The translations under genes and the position numbers were made by a program. A DNA stretch of 59,534 nucleotides. It comes from Lachnospiraceae bacterium MC2017 (GTDB lineage Bacteria > Bacillota > Clostridia > Lachnospirales > Lachnospiraceae). The DNA lies in the NCBI GenBank assembly GCA_000701625.1, contig KL370804.1, positions 1 through 59,534 of the forward strand. Direction: 5' to 3'. The first letter of the stretch is position 1; the number at the start of each line of letters is the position of its first letter. The notes under the pieces are model-generated. The model was given only the letters and a program-made list of their open reading frames with translations. It made no database searches and was not told the DNA's origin. This document shows, one piece after another, positions 8,001 through 15,910 of this stretch.

Positions 8001-8030
8001 TGAGCTCAAGATATCATGTGTTGATTGATG
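8001..8030 (+). repeat. interspersed repeat, copy 2 (30-bp core)
   Basis: Identical over 30 bases to 4368-4397 (TGAGCTCAAGATATCATGTG onward). It sits in the 280-base gene-free stretch between the radical SAM operon and lysR. The rest of that stretch contains an imperfect palindrome near 7906-7927 (GGGGCTTGAT...AACCCC) and the hairpin at 8079-8112, and no gene I can see. Confidence 0.65.
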
Positions 8031-8078
8031 TTGCTACAGATTTGTTACGTGAAGTATGAGATTAATGCATTATAGCAT

Positions 8079-8112
8079 AGAAGGTCATAGCTTTATAATG
8101 CTATGACCTTCT
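8079..8112. terminator. hairpin between convergent transcripts
   Basis: AGAAGGTCATAGC pairs perfectly with GCTATGACCTTCT. T-runs are short on both strands. It lies at the 3' end of the minus-strand lysR gene and downstream of the radical SAM operon, so it may act in both directions. Confidence 0.55.
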
Positions 8113-8118
8113 TACAAA

Positions 8119-8991
8119 TTACTTGAAAGCCCTTTTTATTTGCTCCAGAAACTTTTCGGCAATAGGAGTAAAGGTCTGATACTTATTCCAAATGAGATAT
8201 AGCTCTGATTTCAGTTCCGGTGAAAGATGCTTAAATACCATGTCAGTTCCTTCGGTATTTATCAGATCTTTAAATGTAAGAAGTATTCCAAGGTTTTCCC
8301 TTGCAAATACAGAGCCGTTATAGGAAAGTCTAAAAGAGCCTTCAAGTTTAAGCTCATTAAATCTGTCTTTGGCCCACGCTTTGATTTCATTGTTCCAGCT
8401 CTGTTCAGAGACAAATAGAGGTTGTCCTATCAGGTCAGAGACTCGGATAAACTTTTTCCTGGCGAGGGGATGAGATGAAGGCATGATTGCTCCCCACACA
8501 TCAGCTTCCGGGAATTTTACATATTCATATTTATTGCTGTCAGGGGTTTCACATAGTACAGCAAAGTCTAAAATGCCCTTATCAAGCTTTTCAGTAACCT
8601 GCTCGGTATCTCCGCTGGTTATATGATAAGTGAGGTTAGGGTATTTTTCTTTTAACTTATAGATCTCTCTGGCAAGGTATCTGATCTGATAGCTCTCAGC
8701 AAGTCCAAAATAAATATCCCCACCTGTTATATCATCCAGGGAGTTAAATTCCTGTTCTATCTTATCGGACATGGCAACAAGATCCTGAGCCCTGTCACGA
8801 AGGAGCATCCCTTCGTCCGTAAGTGAAATGCTGAAACTGTGCCTTACAAACAGTTTCTTCCCAAGTTCTTCCTCTAATGCTTTTAATGTCTTTGAAAGAG
8901 TAGGTTGTGATACATGAAGCTGCTCAGCAGCCTTTGACATGTTTTCTTCCCTTGCAACTGCAAGAAAGTATTTGAGATTTTTTATTTCCAT
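8119..8991 (-). CDS. LysR-family transcriptional regulator
   Basis: A 290-residue LTTR: N-terminal winged helix (MEIKNLKYFLAVAREENMSKAAEQLHVSQPTLSK-type, with the usual F/A/L spacing) and a C-terminal substrate-binding domain starting near residue 90 (GDIYFGLAESYQIRYLARE). The ATG at 8991 is chosen because GGAGG lies 7 bases upstream; the earlier ATG at 9003 overlaps that site. It is divergent from the operon beginning at 9113. A 14-bp palindrome in the shared region is its probable site. It presumably activates the hydrolase/flavodoxin operon; the inducer is unknown. Confidence 0.93.
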   Translation of the reverse strand: MEIKNLKYFLAVAREENMSKAAEQLHVSQPTLSKTLKALEEELGKKLFVRHSFSISLTDEGMLLRDRAQDLVAMSDKIEQEFNSLDDITGGDIYFGLAESYQIRYLAREIYKLKEKYPNLTYHITSGDTEQVTEKLDKGILDFAVLCETPDSNKYEYVKFPEADVWGAIMPSSHPLARKKFIRVSDLIGQPLFVSEQSWNNEIKAWAKDRFNELKLEGSFRLSYNGSVFARENLGILLTFKDLINTEGTDMVFKHLSPELKSELYLIWNKYQTFTPIAEKFLEQIKRAFK

Positions 8992-9036
8992 AAAAGCCTC
9001 CATAAAGCGGACAATTTGCGTGTTATTCCAAAAACG

Positions 9037-9050
9037 AATATCATGATATT
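9037..9050. promoter_or_regulatory. candidate LysR operator
   Basis: AATATCATGATATT is a perfect 14-bp palindrome containing the T-N11-A pattern typical of LysR sites. It is placed between the divergent lysR (8991) and the operon starting at 9113. Confidence 0.5.
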
Positions 9051-9112
9051 TATTTTATTCATTAGCGAAAATCTGGTCAAGGATTTAGTATGAAGTCAGA
9101 AGGAGCAAAAAG

Positions 9113-9328
9113 ATGGATACCAAAAAGATTCTTGAAGGCCTATCGGACATGGGCTGCGATGAGAAAGAAATAAGCTTTATGAAAAAGATGTATGAAGAAG
9201 GGGATACAGATACACTTCTTAGAGATCTTAGAAAATGCCGATGTCACCTTATGGATGAGCTTCATGACAGCCAGAAAAAAGTTGATAACATGGATTTTTT
9301 GATAAGACAGATTCAGAAAGAGAAATGA
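9113..9328 (+). CDS. small conserved hypothetical protein
   Basis: A 71-residue charged protein (MDTKKILEGLSDMGCDEKE...) with four Cys/Met-rich positions (MGC, KCRCHLMDEL) and a C-terminal helix likely to coil. I recall similar short proteins in clostridial operons with flavoproteins and regulators but cannot name a domain. AGGAG precedes the ATG by 9 bases. It is the first gene of the operon facing lysR, and its stop overlaps an in-frame ATG of the next ORF. Function unknown. Confidence 0.7.
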   Translation: MDTKKILEGLSDMGCDEKEISFMKKMYEEGDTDTLLRDLRKCRCHLMDELHDSQKKVDNMDFLIRQIQKEK

Positions 9329-9348
9329 TTAAAACGGAGGAATGTAAA

Positions 9349-10350
9349 ATGATCAGAAAAGAAGAACTAAACCTTGTAACCGAGTGGGATAAGACCTTTA
9401 AGAAAAGTGATAGGGTTGACCACAGCAAAGTCACATTTGTAAACAGATATGGAATCACTCTTGCAGCGGATATGTATGTTCCAAAGAATGCAGATGGTAA
9501 GCTCCCTGCAATCGCTGTATGCGGACCCTTCGGTGCAGTTAAAGAGCAGTGTTCAGGCCTCTATGCACAGACAATGGCAGAAAGAGGATTCTTAACAATC
9601 GCTTTTGATCCTTCTTTTACAGGCGAGTCCGGAGGAAATGTAAGATACATGGCATCTCCTGATATCAACACAGAAGATTTCATGGCGGCAGTTGATTTTC
9701 TCTCCTTGAATGAGAAGGTTGATCCTGACAGGATTGGAATCATCGGTATCTGTGGCTGGGGCGGCATGGCTGTAAATACAGCAGCTCTTGATACACGGAT
9801 CAAAGCTACAGCTGCAATGACAATGTATGACATGACAAGAGTAAATGCCAAGGGATATTTTGACTCCGAAGACAGCGAGGAAGCAAGGTATCAGAAGAAG
9901 GCTGCAATGTGCGCTCAGAGACTTGAAGACCTTAAGGCAGGCGAGTATAAGCTTGGCGGCGGTGTAGTAGATCCACTTCCGGAGGATGCACCTTTCTTTG
10001 TGAAAGACTATTATGATTACTACAAGACTGACAGAGGTTATCACAAGAGAAGCCTTAATTCTAATGGTGGCTGGAATGTAATCGGCTGTGAATCCTTTGT
10101 TAATCAGCCAATACTTAAATACAGCAACGAGATCAGAAGTGCAGTTTTACTTGTTCATGGAGAAAAGGCTCATTCATGTTATTTCTCAAAGGATGCATAT
10201 GCAGATATGGTCAAAGACAGCAAGTATGCAGGTAACAAGGAACTTATGATAATCCCTAATGCTGTGCACACTGACCTTTATGATGGCGGAGATAAGGATT
10301 ATATTCCTTTTGATAAGCTGGAGAGCTTCTTTAAGGAGAATTTGAAATAA
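9349..10350 (+). CDS. alpha/beta hydrolase with possible Cys nucleophile (YcjY/dienelactone hydrolase-like)
   Basis: A 333-residue alpha/beta hydrolase. The first strands read VTFVNRYGITLAADMYVPK; the oxyanion region AVCGPFGAVKEQ follows. The nucleophile elbow is GICGWGG, with Cys where Ser is usual, as in dienelactone hydrolase-like enzymes. A late Asp (VHGEKAHSCYFSKDA) and His (IPNAVHTDLYD) complete a plausible triad. ATG 9349 is chosen because GGAGG lies 8 bases before it. Substrate unknown. It sits between the 71-residue protein and a flavodoxin-like protein in a LysR-facing operon. Confidence 0.85.
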   Translation: MIRKEELNLVTEWDKTFKKSDRVDHSKVTFVNRYGITLAADMYVPKNADGKLPAIAVCGPFGAVKEQCSGLYAQTMAERGFLTIAFDPSFTGESGGNVRYMASPDINTEDFMAAVDFLSLNEKVDPDRIGIIGICGWGGMAVNTAALDTRIKATAAMTMYDMTRVNAKGYFDSEDSEEARYQKKAAMCAQRLEDLKAGEYKLGGGVVDPLPEDAPFFVKDYYDYYKTDRGYHKRSLNSNGGWNVIGCESFVNQPILKYSNEIRSAVLLVHGEKAHSCYFSKDAYADMVKDSKYAGNKELMIIPNAVHTDLYDGGDKDYIPFDKLESFFKENLK

Positions 10351-10362
10351 GGATGGGATGAT

Positions 10363-10905
10363 ATGAGCAAAGTATTAGTTATTTCAACAAGCCTTCGTGT
10401 AAATAGCAACTCAGATATACTTACTGAAAAGCTTATAGAAGGAGCAAAAGCGTCAGGACATGATGTGGAGCATATAAGTCTTAAAGGGAAAAGCATAGGC
10501 TTTTGTATAGGATGTCTGGCATGTCAGAATACTCAGAAATGTGTCATTAAGGATGATGCTGCCACGATTGCTGATAAAGTAAAGAACGTAGATACATTGG
10601 TATTCGTCACTCCTATTTATTACTATGAGATGAGTGGTCAGATGAAGACTCTTTTGGACAGACTCAATCCTCTATATCCTTCAGATTATAAATTTAGAAA
10701 TGTATATATGCTCTCAGTCGCAGCTGAGGATGAAGAGTTCGTGCCTAAAAAAGCTGAAAGCGGACTTCAGGGATGGATTGACTGCTTTGAAAAGGCTCAG
10801 TTTTCAGGCTCCTTATTCTGCGGTGGCATAGGTGATATGGGTGAGGCATCCGGGAAAACAGAAGAGTTAAACGAAGCTTTCGAGTTTGGAAAAACTTTAA
10901 GATAA
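10363..10905 (+). CDS. flavodoxin-fold NAD(P)H-dependent oxidoreductase
   Basis: A 180-residue FMN-binding protein: phosphate loop STSLRVNSNSDIL, then GFCIGCLACQNTQKCVIKDD (four Cys, as in iron-sulfur flavoprotein-like or NAD(P)H-dependent FMN reductases), then the FMN-contacting FVTPIYYYEMSGQMKTLLDR. Length is normal for the family. It follows the hydrolase by 12 bases and probably supplies or removes electrons in the same pathway. The cysteine pattern could bind a cluster or metal; this is not certain. Confidence 0.88.
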   Translation: MSKVLVISTSLRVNSNSDILTEKLIEGAKASGHDVEHISLKGKSIGFCIGCLACQNTQKCVIKDDAATIADKVKNVDTLVFVTPIYYYEMSGQMKTLLDRLNPLYPSDYKFRNVYMLSVAAEDEEFVPKKAESGLQGWIDCFEKAQFSGSLFCGGIGDMGEASGKTEELNEAFEFGKTLR

Positions 10906-10917
10906 AGGTTGTTTGCG

Positions 10918-11502
10918 ATGAAACCTAAAATGATTTTGATAGCATTCTGCATGACAATCATATTTTGCATGAGCGCCTGTTCAGGAAATACAATAAACTC
11001 CGGCGATAATCAGGATGCTGTAACTGAAATATCAGCATCAGAAAATATTGAAAGAGAAAGCTCGGAAGAGAATGTTACGTCGGAGGGAACAGCTATGTAT
11101 CAGCTGGCAGAAAAAGATGAATCAGTAGATGATGAAGCTATTGGAGATAGTACAATGATAATGAAGATTGGCGATACAAAAGTTAATGTGGAATGGGAAG
11201 ACAATCAGGCTGTGGAAGCGTTGCGTGATATGGCTAAAGACGGTAATGTTACCATTCAGATGTCAATGTATGGCGGTTTTGAACAGGTGGGTTCCATAGG
11301 ACAGAGTTTGCCACGAGATGATAAGCAGACAACAACATCATCAGGTGATATAGTTCTGTATTCAGGAAACCAGATGGTGGTGTTTTATGGTTCCAACAGT
11401 TGGTCATACACAAGGCTAGGTCATATATCTGATAAGGATGAAGCAGAGATGGCAGATCTTCTTTCTAATGGTGATGTTACTATAACCATTAGCAGGGAAT
11501 AA
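10918..11502 (+). CDS. lipoprotein with C-terminal cyclophilin-like domain
   Basis: A 194-residue protein with a lipoprotein signal (MKPKMILIAFCMTIIFCMSAC, lipobox MSAC), an acidic Ser/Glu-rich linker to about residue 75, and a C-terminal cyclophilin-like fold (MIMKIGDTKVNVEWEDN, QSLPRDDKQTTT, GDIVLYSGNQMVVFYG, LGHI). Such domains occur beside flavodoxins and alpha/beta hydrolases in Firmicutes. ATG 10918 follows AAAGG by 9 bases; an in-frame TTG lies 9 bases earlier. It should be anchored on the outer face of the membrane. Last gene of the LysR-facing operon. Confidence 0.83.
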   Translation: MKPKMILIAFCMTIIFCMSACSGNTINSGDNQDAVTEISASENIERESSEENVTSEGTAMYQLAEKDESVDDEAIGDSTMIMKIGDTKVNVEWEDNQAVEALRDMAKDGNVTIQMSMYGGFEQVGSIGQSLPRDDKQTTTSSGDIVLYSGNQMVVFYGSNSWSYTRLGHISDKDEAEMADLLSNGDVTITISRE

Positions 11503-11523
11503 GCGGAAGAATATCGGCTGATT

Positions 11524-11570
11524 AAGCGTCAGCTCAAATCTGAGCAGTCAGGTTTGGGTCTGGCGCTTTT
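11524..11570 (+). terminator. terminator of the LysR-facing operon
   Basis: AAGCGTCAG and CTGGCGCTT form the outer stem, followed by TTTT. The outer stem resembles that of the terminator at 4462-4512. Confidence 0.7.
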
Positions 11571-11638
11571 CTTATGCCAGTAACCAGCTGACGGATGACG
11601 ATCCAAGGCTAAGCGTAAACAGAAAGGAAAACACACTT

Positions 11639-11866
11639 ATGGATTATGAAAATTTCAAAGAGCAGTTCGTAGAAGACGTAAAGGAAAGACTTTACGAGCA
11701 GGGAACTGAAGTTGACATCACTGTAAACACAGTAAACAAGCTCAATGAGAGCTACGAGGCAATGACTGTTAAGCCTGAGGGCAGCAACATCGGAGTGAAT
11801 ATCGGGATCGACAAGTTCTACGGAGCAAGAAATAGTAAAAGGCGTAATAAGGACCGGAAATGCTAG
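11639..11866 (+). pseudogene. truncated DUF5688-family gene
   Basis: The 75 codons (MDYENFKEQFVEDVKERLYE...) match the N-terminus of what I recall as DUF5688, a family of about 300 residues common in accessory regions of Lachnospiraceae. The match breaks off after NIGIDKFYGAR, and the frame ends in an unrelated basic tail. The start has AGAAAGG upstream, so a short product may still be made. Confidence 0.65.
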
Positions 11867-11949
11867 CGTTTCTGATGGATAATGGATATAGCAGAATAAT
11901 AGATATAGGCAAATATTGGACAAAATGGTAGAGGATGGAGGATTTACAG

Positions 11950-12060
11950 ATGCGATATTATATTGCAGATATGCATTTTAGTCATAGCAATCTGAATCAA
12001 TGTATGGATTGCCGTGGGTTTGAGACTGGCGAAGCTATGAACGAATATATGATAACATGA
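11950..12060 (+). pseudogene. N-terminal remnant of a calcineurin-like phosphoesterase
   Basis: A 36-codon frame reads MRYYIADMHFSHSNLNQCMD, the first metal-binding DxH motif of metallophosphoesterases, and then stops. Downstream DNA is in another frame and does not encode the rest of the enzyme. It is therefore a broken copy. Confidence 0.6.
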
Positions 12061-12451
12061 TTTTGACAATGATAATATTGATGAGATTCTTATTACGCAT
12101 ATCACCGAGTCTACCGGTGGATTGGTTGTATGGAATTGTGAGTATTTTACCTGGAACGGTAATGGATGGGACTCTCAGTATGCAGTTGATGAAGATGGTC
12201 GTGCTTGTCTAGCCGGAGTGGGAGAGGTGCTGTCTGGTGAAGTCGAAAGATATATGGTGAGAGATATAGAGTTTACCGATGATGGAATCATATATCTTGT
12301 TGACTATGGTATGAAAGACGGGGCCAACGTAATACTTGATCTTGAAACCATTCAGGTTAAGTTCTCGGGAAAAGAAATGTATATGGAAGATCGTGTTGAT
12401 AAAGACAGCAGGGATGAACTGACAAATAAAATCTGGCCGTTAGGAATATAA
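12059..12451 (+). pseudogene. fragment of an unknown protein
   Basis: An open frame without an upstream start runs from the end of the phosphoesterase remnant to TAA 12449. Its first plausible start is TTG 12122 (110 codons; FTWNGNGWDSQYAVDEDGRA). The segment FDNDNIDEILITHI precedes that start in the same frame, which suggests it is the tail of a longer, now interrupted gene. No domain recognised. Confidence 0.4.
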
Positions 12452-12456
12452 ACCGG

Positions 12457-12500
12457 AAGGCCCTCTTTTAGAATTGAATTTCTAGAAGGGGGCTCTTTTT
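12457..12500 (+). terminator. terminator, near-duplicate of the lysS terminator
   Basis: The stem and its TTTTAGAATTGAATTTCTA core match 4241-4285, and a T5 run follows. It is directly followed by the interspersed repeat, in the same order as after lysS. Confidence 0.75.
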
Positions 12501-12505
12501 GCGTC

Positions 12506-12562
12506 ATATCAAAAAAAACTGTAAACGGATTGGATTCGTGAGCTCAAGATGTTATGTGTTGA
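12506..12562 (+). repeat. interspersed repeat, copy 3
   Basis: ATATCAAAAAAAACTGTAAACGG through GTGTTGA parallels 4337-4392 with a few changes (GATGTTATG for GATATCATG). Together with the preceding terminator it forms a duplicated block of about 100 bases. Confidence 0.7.
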
Positions 12563-12620
12563 ATTCTGCGCTTGTTTGACATCACAAATTGCGACGTTAA
12601 ATGTTGGTTATATTCAGAAC

Positions 12621-12669
12621 GAATGCTTATCCAAATCGCATATCTTTTTCGAGATTTGGATAAGCATTC
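12621..12669. repeat. 17-bp perfect inverted repeat upstream of the ATPase gene
   Basis: GAATGCTTATCCAAATC (12621-12637) and its exact complement (12653-12669) flank a 15-base loop. The right arm abuts the -35 box of the next promoter. The core CTTATCCAAATC recurs in the inverted repeat just after the gene. Confidence 0.8.
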
Positions 12670-12698
12670 TTGACTTATATAATCGATATGCTTATTAT
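12670..12698 (+). promoter_or_regulatory. promoter of the ATPase gene, predicting a leaderless mRNA
   Basis: TTGACT (12670-12675), a 17-base spacer and TATTAT (12693-12698) place the start of transcription at about 12705, which is the A of the ATG. No ribosome-binding site is visible upstream of that ATG. Confidence 0.6.
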
Positions 12699-12704
12699 AT
12701 TCCT

Positions 12705-14150
12705 ATGAAAAAGAAGATTATTGGAAGAACAAGAGAATATGCAAGGCTTGATAAATGTATGCGCGAGGAAACAGCGCAGCTTGTATTGGTGTATGGCCGA
12801 AGAAGAGTTGGTAAGACGTTTTTGATAAATCAATACTATGGGAACTCTTTTAACTTTAAGTTGACAGGTGCATATAATAAGCCGAAGGTTGATCAGTTGC
12901 AGGCTTTTGTAAATGAGCTAAATCGAAAGACCCATAAAAAAATAGCAGCACCTTCGGGGTGGACAGAGGCATTTGAACTTCTGCGAGAATACATAGAGGG
13001 GCAGGATACGGAAAAGAAATGTGTTGTTTTCTTTGATGAGATGCCATGGCTAGATACCCACAAGTCTGGATTCCTTTCTGCATTTGAGTATTTTTGGAAT
13101 GATTTTGGTTCCGCTGTTGATAACCTTGTTTTTATAGTGTGCGGTTCAGCAACATCTTGGCTGGTGGATAACATCGAACATAACAAAGGTGGTTTGTTCA
13201 ATCGCCAAACATGTAAACTTTTTTTGGAGCCGTTTTCACTAGCTGAAACAGAGGAGTATCTAATCAGCAAAGGAATTCGTTGGTCAAGATATGATATCGC
13301 AGAATGTTATATGATAATGGGCGGAATACCATATTATTTGAGCCTCCTGGACAAAGAAATGTCTTATCTTCAGAACATAGATTATTTGTTCTTTAGGAAA
13401 AAGGCTGAACTTTGGGATGAGTTTGACCATCTGTATAATACTCTGTTTGCTCAAGGAGAGAATTATATTTCTATAGTTTATGAACTTAGTAAGAAGAAAA
13501 ATGGGCTTACTAGAGAGGATATATCCAAAGCGACAGGACTAGCTTTAAATGGGGTATTATCTAAGATAATAAAGAATCTGGTTGACTCTGGTTTTGTAAG
13601 AGAGAATCAGTTTTTTGGAAAGAAGAAGAAGGATACCCTATATCAGTTGGCTGATTACTATTCGGGTTTTTATTTTAACTATATAAGGGATAACAAAGGC
13701 AGGGATGAACACTATTGGAGCAATACGCTCGATGCTCCTGCCAGAAAGAATTGGGCTGGAAATATGTTTGAGCAGGTCTGCAAAGATCATATCAGCCAGA
13801 TTAAGCAAAAAATTGGAATTCTAGGTATTCTGTCTAGTGAGTCATCTTGGTTCGTGAGGACAGATAAGAAGCTTGGTACTGCGGGTGCACAAATTGATCT
13901 GATTATTGATCGTCGTGATAGAGTCATAAACTTGTGTGAAATGAAATTTTCATTGAGCGAATACACCATCGATAAAGATTATGATGAGACATTGAGAAAG
14001 AGGATAGAGACCTTCCGTAAAAACACAAAGACAAAAAAGGCGGTGCAGATAATATTTGTGACAACTTATGGGGTGGAATCAAATCAGTACAGCGGAATTG
14101 TTCAAAAGCAGGTTACGCTAGATGATTTGTTCAAGGCAAAAGAAATATAA
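12705..14150 (+). CDS. AAA ATPase with C-terminal DUF234 PD-(D/E)XK-like domain
   Basis: A 481-residue protein of the archaeal-type ATPase/DUF234 family. Walker A is GRRRVGKT (31-38), Walker B is CVVFFDEMPW (D111 E112), with sensor-like FIVCGSATSW. A winged-helix segment follows (GLTREDISKATGLALNGVLSKIIKNL). The C-terminus (about 400-470) has GAQIDLIIDRR...LCEMKFS, the D-x(n)-ExK pattern of PD-(D/E)XK nucleases. The upstream in-frame extension to 12549 is rejected because the promoter lies inside it. The AT-rich stand-alone gene between matching inverted repeats looks horizontally acquired. Cellular role unknown. Confidence 0.88.
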   Translation: MKKKIIGRTREYARLDKCMREETAQLVLVYGRRRVGKTFLINQYYGNSFNFKLTGAYNKPKVDQLQAFVNELNRKTHKKIAAPSGWTEAFELLREYIEGQDTEKKCVVFFDEMPWLDTHKSGFLSAFEYFWNDFGSAVDNLVFIVCGSATSWLVDNIEHNKGGLFNRQTCKLFLEPFSLAETEEYLISKGIRWSRYDIAECYMIMGGIPYYLSLLDKEMSYLQNIDYLFFRKKAELWDEFDHLYNTLFAQGENYISIVYELSKKKNGLTREDISKATGLALNGVLSKIIKNLVDSGFVRENQFFGKKKKDTLYQLADYYSGFYFNYIRDNKGRDEHYWSNTLDAPARKNWAGNMFEQVCKDHISQIKQKIGILGILSSESSWFVRTDKKLGTAGAQIDLIIDRRDRVINLCEMKFSLSEYTIDKDYDETLRKRIETFRKNTKTKKAVQIIFVTTYGVESNQYSGIVQKQVTLDDLFKAKEI

Positions 14151-14196
14151 TTACTTATCCTAATCATATGTCAAAATAAAGATTTGGATAAGTAAT
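14150..14196. repeat. inverted repeat immediately after the ATPase gene
   Basis: ATTACTTATCCTAATC (14150-14165) and GATTTGGATAAGTAAT (14181-14196) pair at 15 of 16 positions. The core is the same TTATCCAAATC motif as in the repeat before the gene. Confidence 0.75.
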
Positions 14197-14263
14197 GATG
14201 CAGAATAAATAAGAGTTAAAAAACTGTCAGCCAACCCATTATTATAAGTATTACCTATGTAAA

Positions 14264-14301
14264 ATGGCAGTTATGGAGTGAATTCCATAGCTGTCTTTTT
14301 T
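14264..14301 (+). terminator. intrinsic terminator
   Basis: GGCAGTTATGGA and TCCATAGCTGTC form the stem, followed by six Ts. The rest of 14197-14460 contains no gene I can see. Confidence 0.7.
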
Positions 14302-14460
14302 CATGTTCACAAATCGAAAACCAGATTAGCACTTTTTCAATTTAGAAGCAGGTGCTTTTTTGACAAAGTAACCAGCTTTTTTCAACCACGAGTTAATAGT
14401 CAGAGAACTACGTTAAGATTACAATATTATAGATAATCACTAAAGAAGTATATTTAAATG

Positions 14461-14950
14461 AAGATAAATGAAATATATACATTTGATGATCTTAGGACAG
14501 GAATTGACGAGTTTTTGAAAAAGAAGCTTAACTATCTGCTCATAAAAAAGCATTCTATGTCTGCATAAACTATGAAGATGCAGGTTGTGATAAGGTAATT
14601 GCAAAGCGAAGTCTGTGCATGTATGACAAGCAACTGAAGAAAACAGATAATAAGAAATATCTTGCGGAGATAAAGGCTGTTCTTGATAACAGGTCTGCTA
14701 ATGTGACAAATCCCGAACTGGTAGCTGAGTTCAACAAAATACATGAGAAATACTTTGAGCCATTACAGGAGAAGCCGGACCGCTTCATATACATGTTAAA
14801 ACTGAAGAAGTTGAAGGCTATGTACAATGTGAAAAAATGGCGCTTATTGACCTGAATGTTAGAGGATATTCGAAGATAGATCATATACACTATCCTGACA
14901 TTATGAATATTACAAACGCTATTTTTTTACTGCGAAGTTTCAGTAATTAA
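14461..14950 (+). pseudogene. unknown gene inactivated by two frameshifts
   Basis: Three overlapping frames read as one protein of about 160 residues. They are MKINEIYTFDDLRTGIDEFL (from 14461), then AFYVCINYEDAGCDKVIAKR through EKPDRF, then HVKTEEVEGYVQCEKMALID to LLRSFSN with stop 14948-14950. Breaks lie near 14530 and 14790. Only the middle piece (78 codons from ATG 14619) remains as a sizeable frame. No family recognised. Confidence 0.5.
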
Positions 14951-15035
14951 TTATTAGCTGCTTTTTACCGATACAAAGAAAGGAGAAAAAGACAACTATG
15001 CAGTGATCATCCTGAGGGAATGGAGGCTGGGAAAA

Positions 15036-15824
15036 ATGAAAAAGAGAGTATTAAGCATAATGCTGGCTTTTACAGTTGTAATAGGTTTATCTGCCTGTGG
15101 TGAAAAAGCCGCTGAGCCGGTCACGGAACCTGCTGAGGCGACTGAGGATGTTGCTGAGTCGACCACAGAAGAGAGCGGTACAACTGTGGAAGAGGAGACT
15201 TCTACGGAGGAAAGCCTTGCAGAGACTGAAGCGGAGGAAACTGAGAACAGTTCATATGCAAAACTTTATTTGGATGAAATAGAAGAACTGTATACCTCAG
15301 GAGAGGCTGACCTGTTTCTGCTGATCAATGTTGATGGGGATGAAGTACCTGAATTAGCTGCATTAAATTCTGCGGGACCTGATGGCGAAAACTTATTTTT
15401 GTACACGGTTTACGACGAAGAGGTTGTATTGTTAGAAAGCGTTGCGGCAGGGTTTGACGGACATGGAATAGAATTTGCAGAAGGAAAAAATGTGATCAAG
15501 CTGGGGTCTTCGATGGGAGGATATAATACCTACGAATTTAAGAAGATCACGGATGGCGAAATGGAAGAAGTGATCACTTTTTTGGAAGTCGGAATTGATG
15601 ATACAGAGGAATATCATATAAATGATGAAGAAGTATCAAGCGAGGAATTCTATAAACAGGAGTGGGATTTTATCTCGGAATATAACCCTTTTATAGATTT
15701 AAGCTGCAATCCGGTGAATGAATGTACTTACAGTTTCGATGGGAACTACCTTGATAAACAGTCTAAAGAAACAATGACATATAAAACCTATGAAGAGATA
15801 AAGGAAGAACTGGAAAAAGTATAG
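15036..15824 (+). CDS. secreted lipoprotein of unknown function
   Basis: A 262-residue protein with a clear lipoprotein signal (MKKRVLSIMLAFTVVIGLSAC, lipobox LSAC). A low-complexity Thr/Glu linker (about 25-75) leads to a globular domain of about 185 residues (YLDEIEELYTSGEADLFLLI, NVDGDEVPELAALNS, YTVYDEEVVLL). The NVDGDEVPEL segment resembles the start of VCBS/dockerin-like repeats of lipoproteins that face the cell surface. ATG 15036 is chosen with GGAGG 9 bases upstream. It may share a transcript with the GGDEF gene 87 bases downstream, although a weak hairpin lies between (15869-15889). Confidence 0.8.
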   Translation: MKKRVLSIMLAFTVVIGLSACGEKAAEPVTEPAEATEDVAESTTEESGTTVEEETSTEESLAETEAEETENSSYAKLYLDEIEELYTSGEADLFLLINVDGDEVPELAALNSAGPDGENLFLYTVYDEEVVLLESVAAGFDGHGIEFAEGKNVIKLGSSMGGYNTYEFKKITDGEMEEVITFLEVGIDDTEEYHINDEEVSSEEFYKQEWDFISEYNPFIDLSCNPVNECTYSFDGNYLDKQSKETMTYKTYEEIKEELEKV

Positions 15825-15910
15825 ATGTTAGCGATATCCCCTTATGTGTTATTATATAAATATATGAAAGAATCGGTAAAGCCGGATTCTATTTTATGAG
15901 GGATTATGCT

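Noticed and set aside
12549-12704. 52-residue N-terminal extension of the ATPase
   Set aside because: It contains the interspersed repeat, the inverted repeat and the promoter; the family normally starts at MKKKIIGRTRE.
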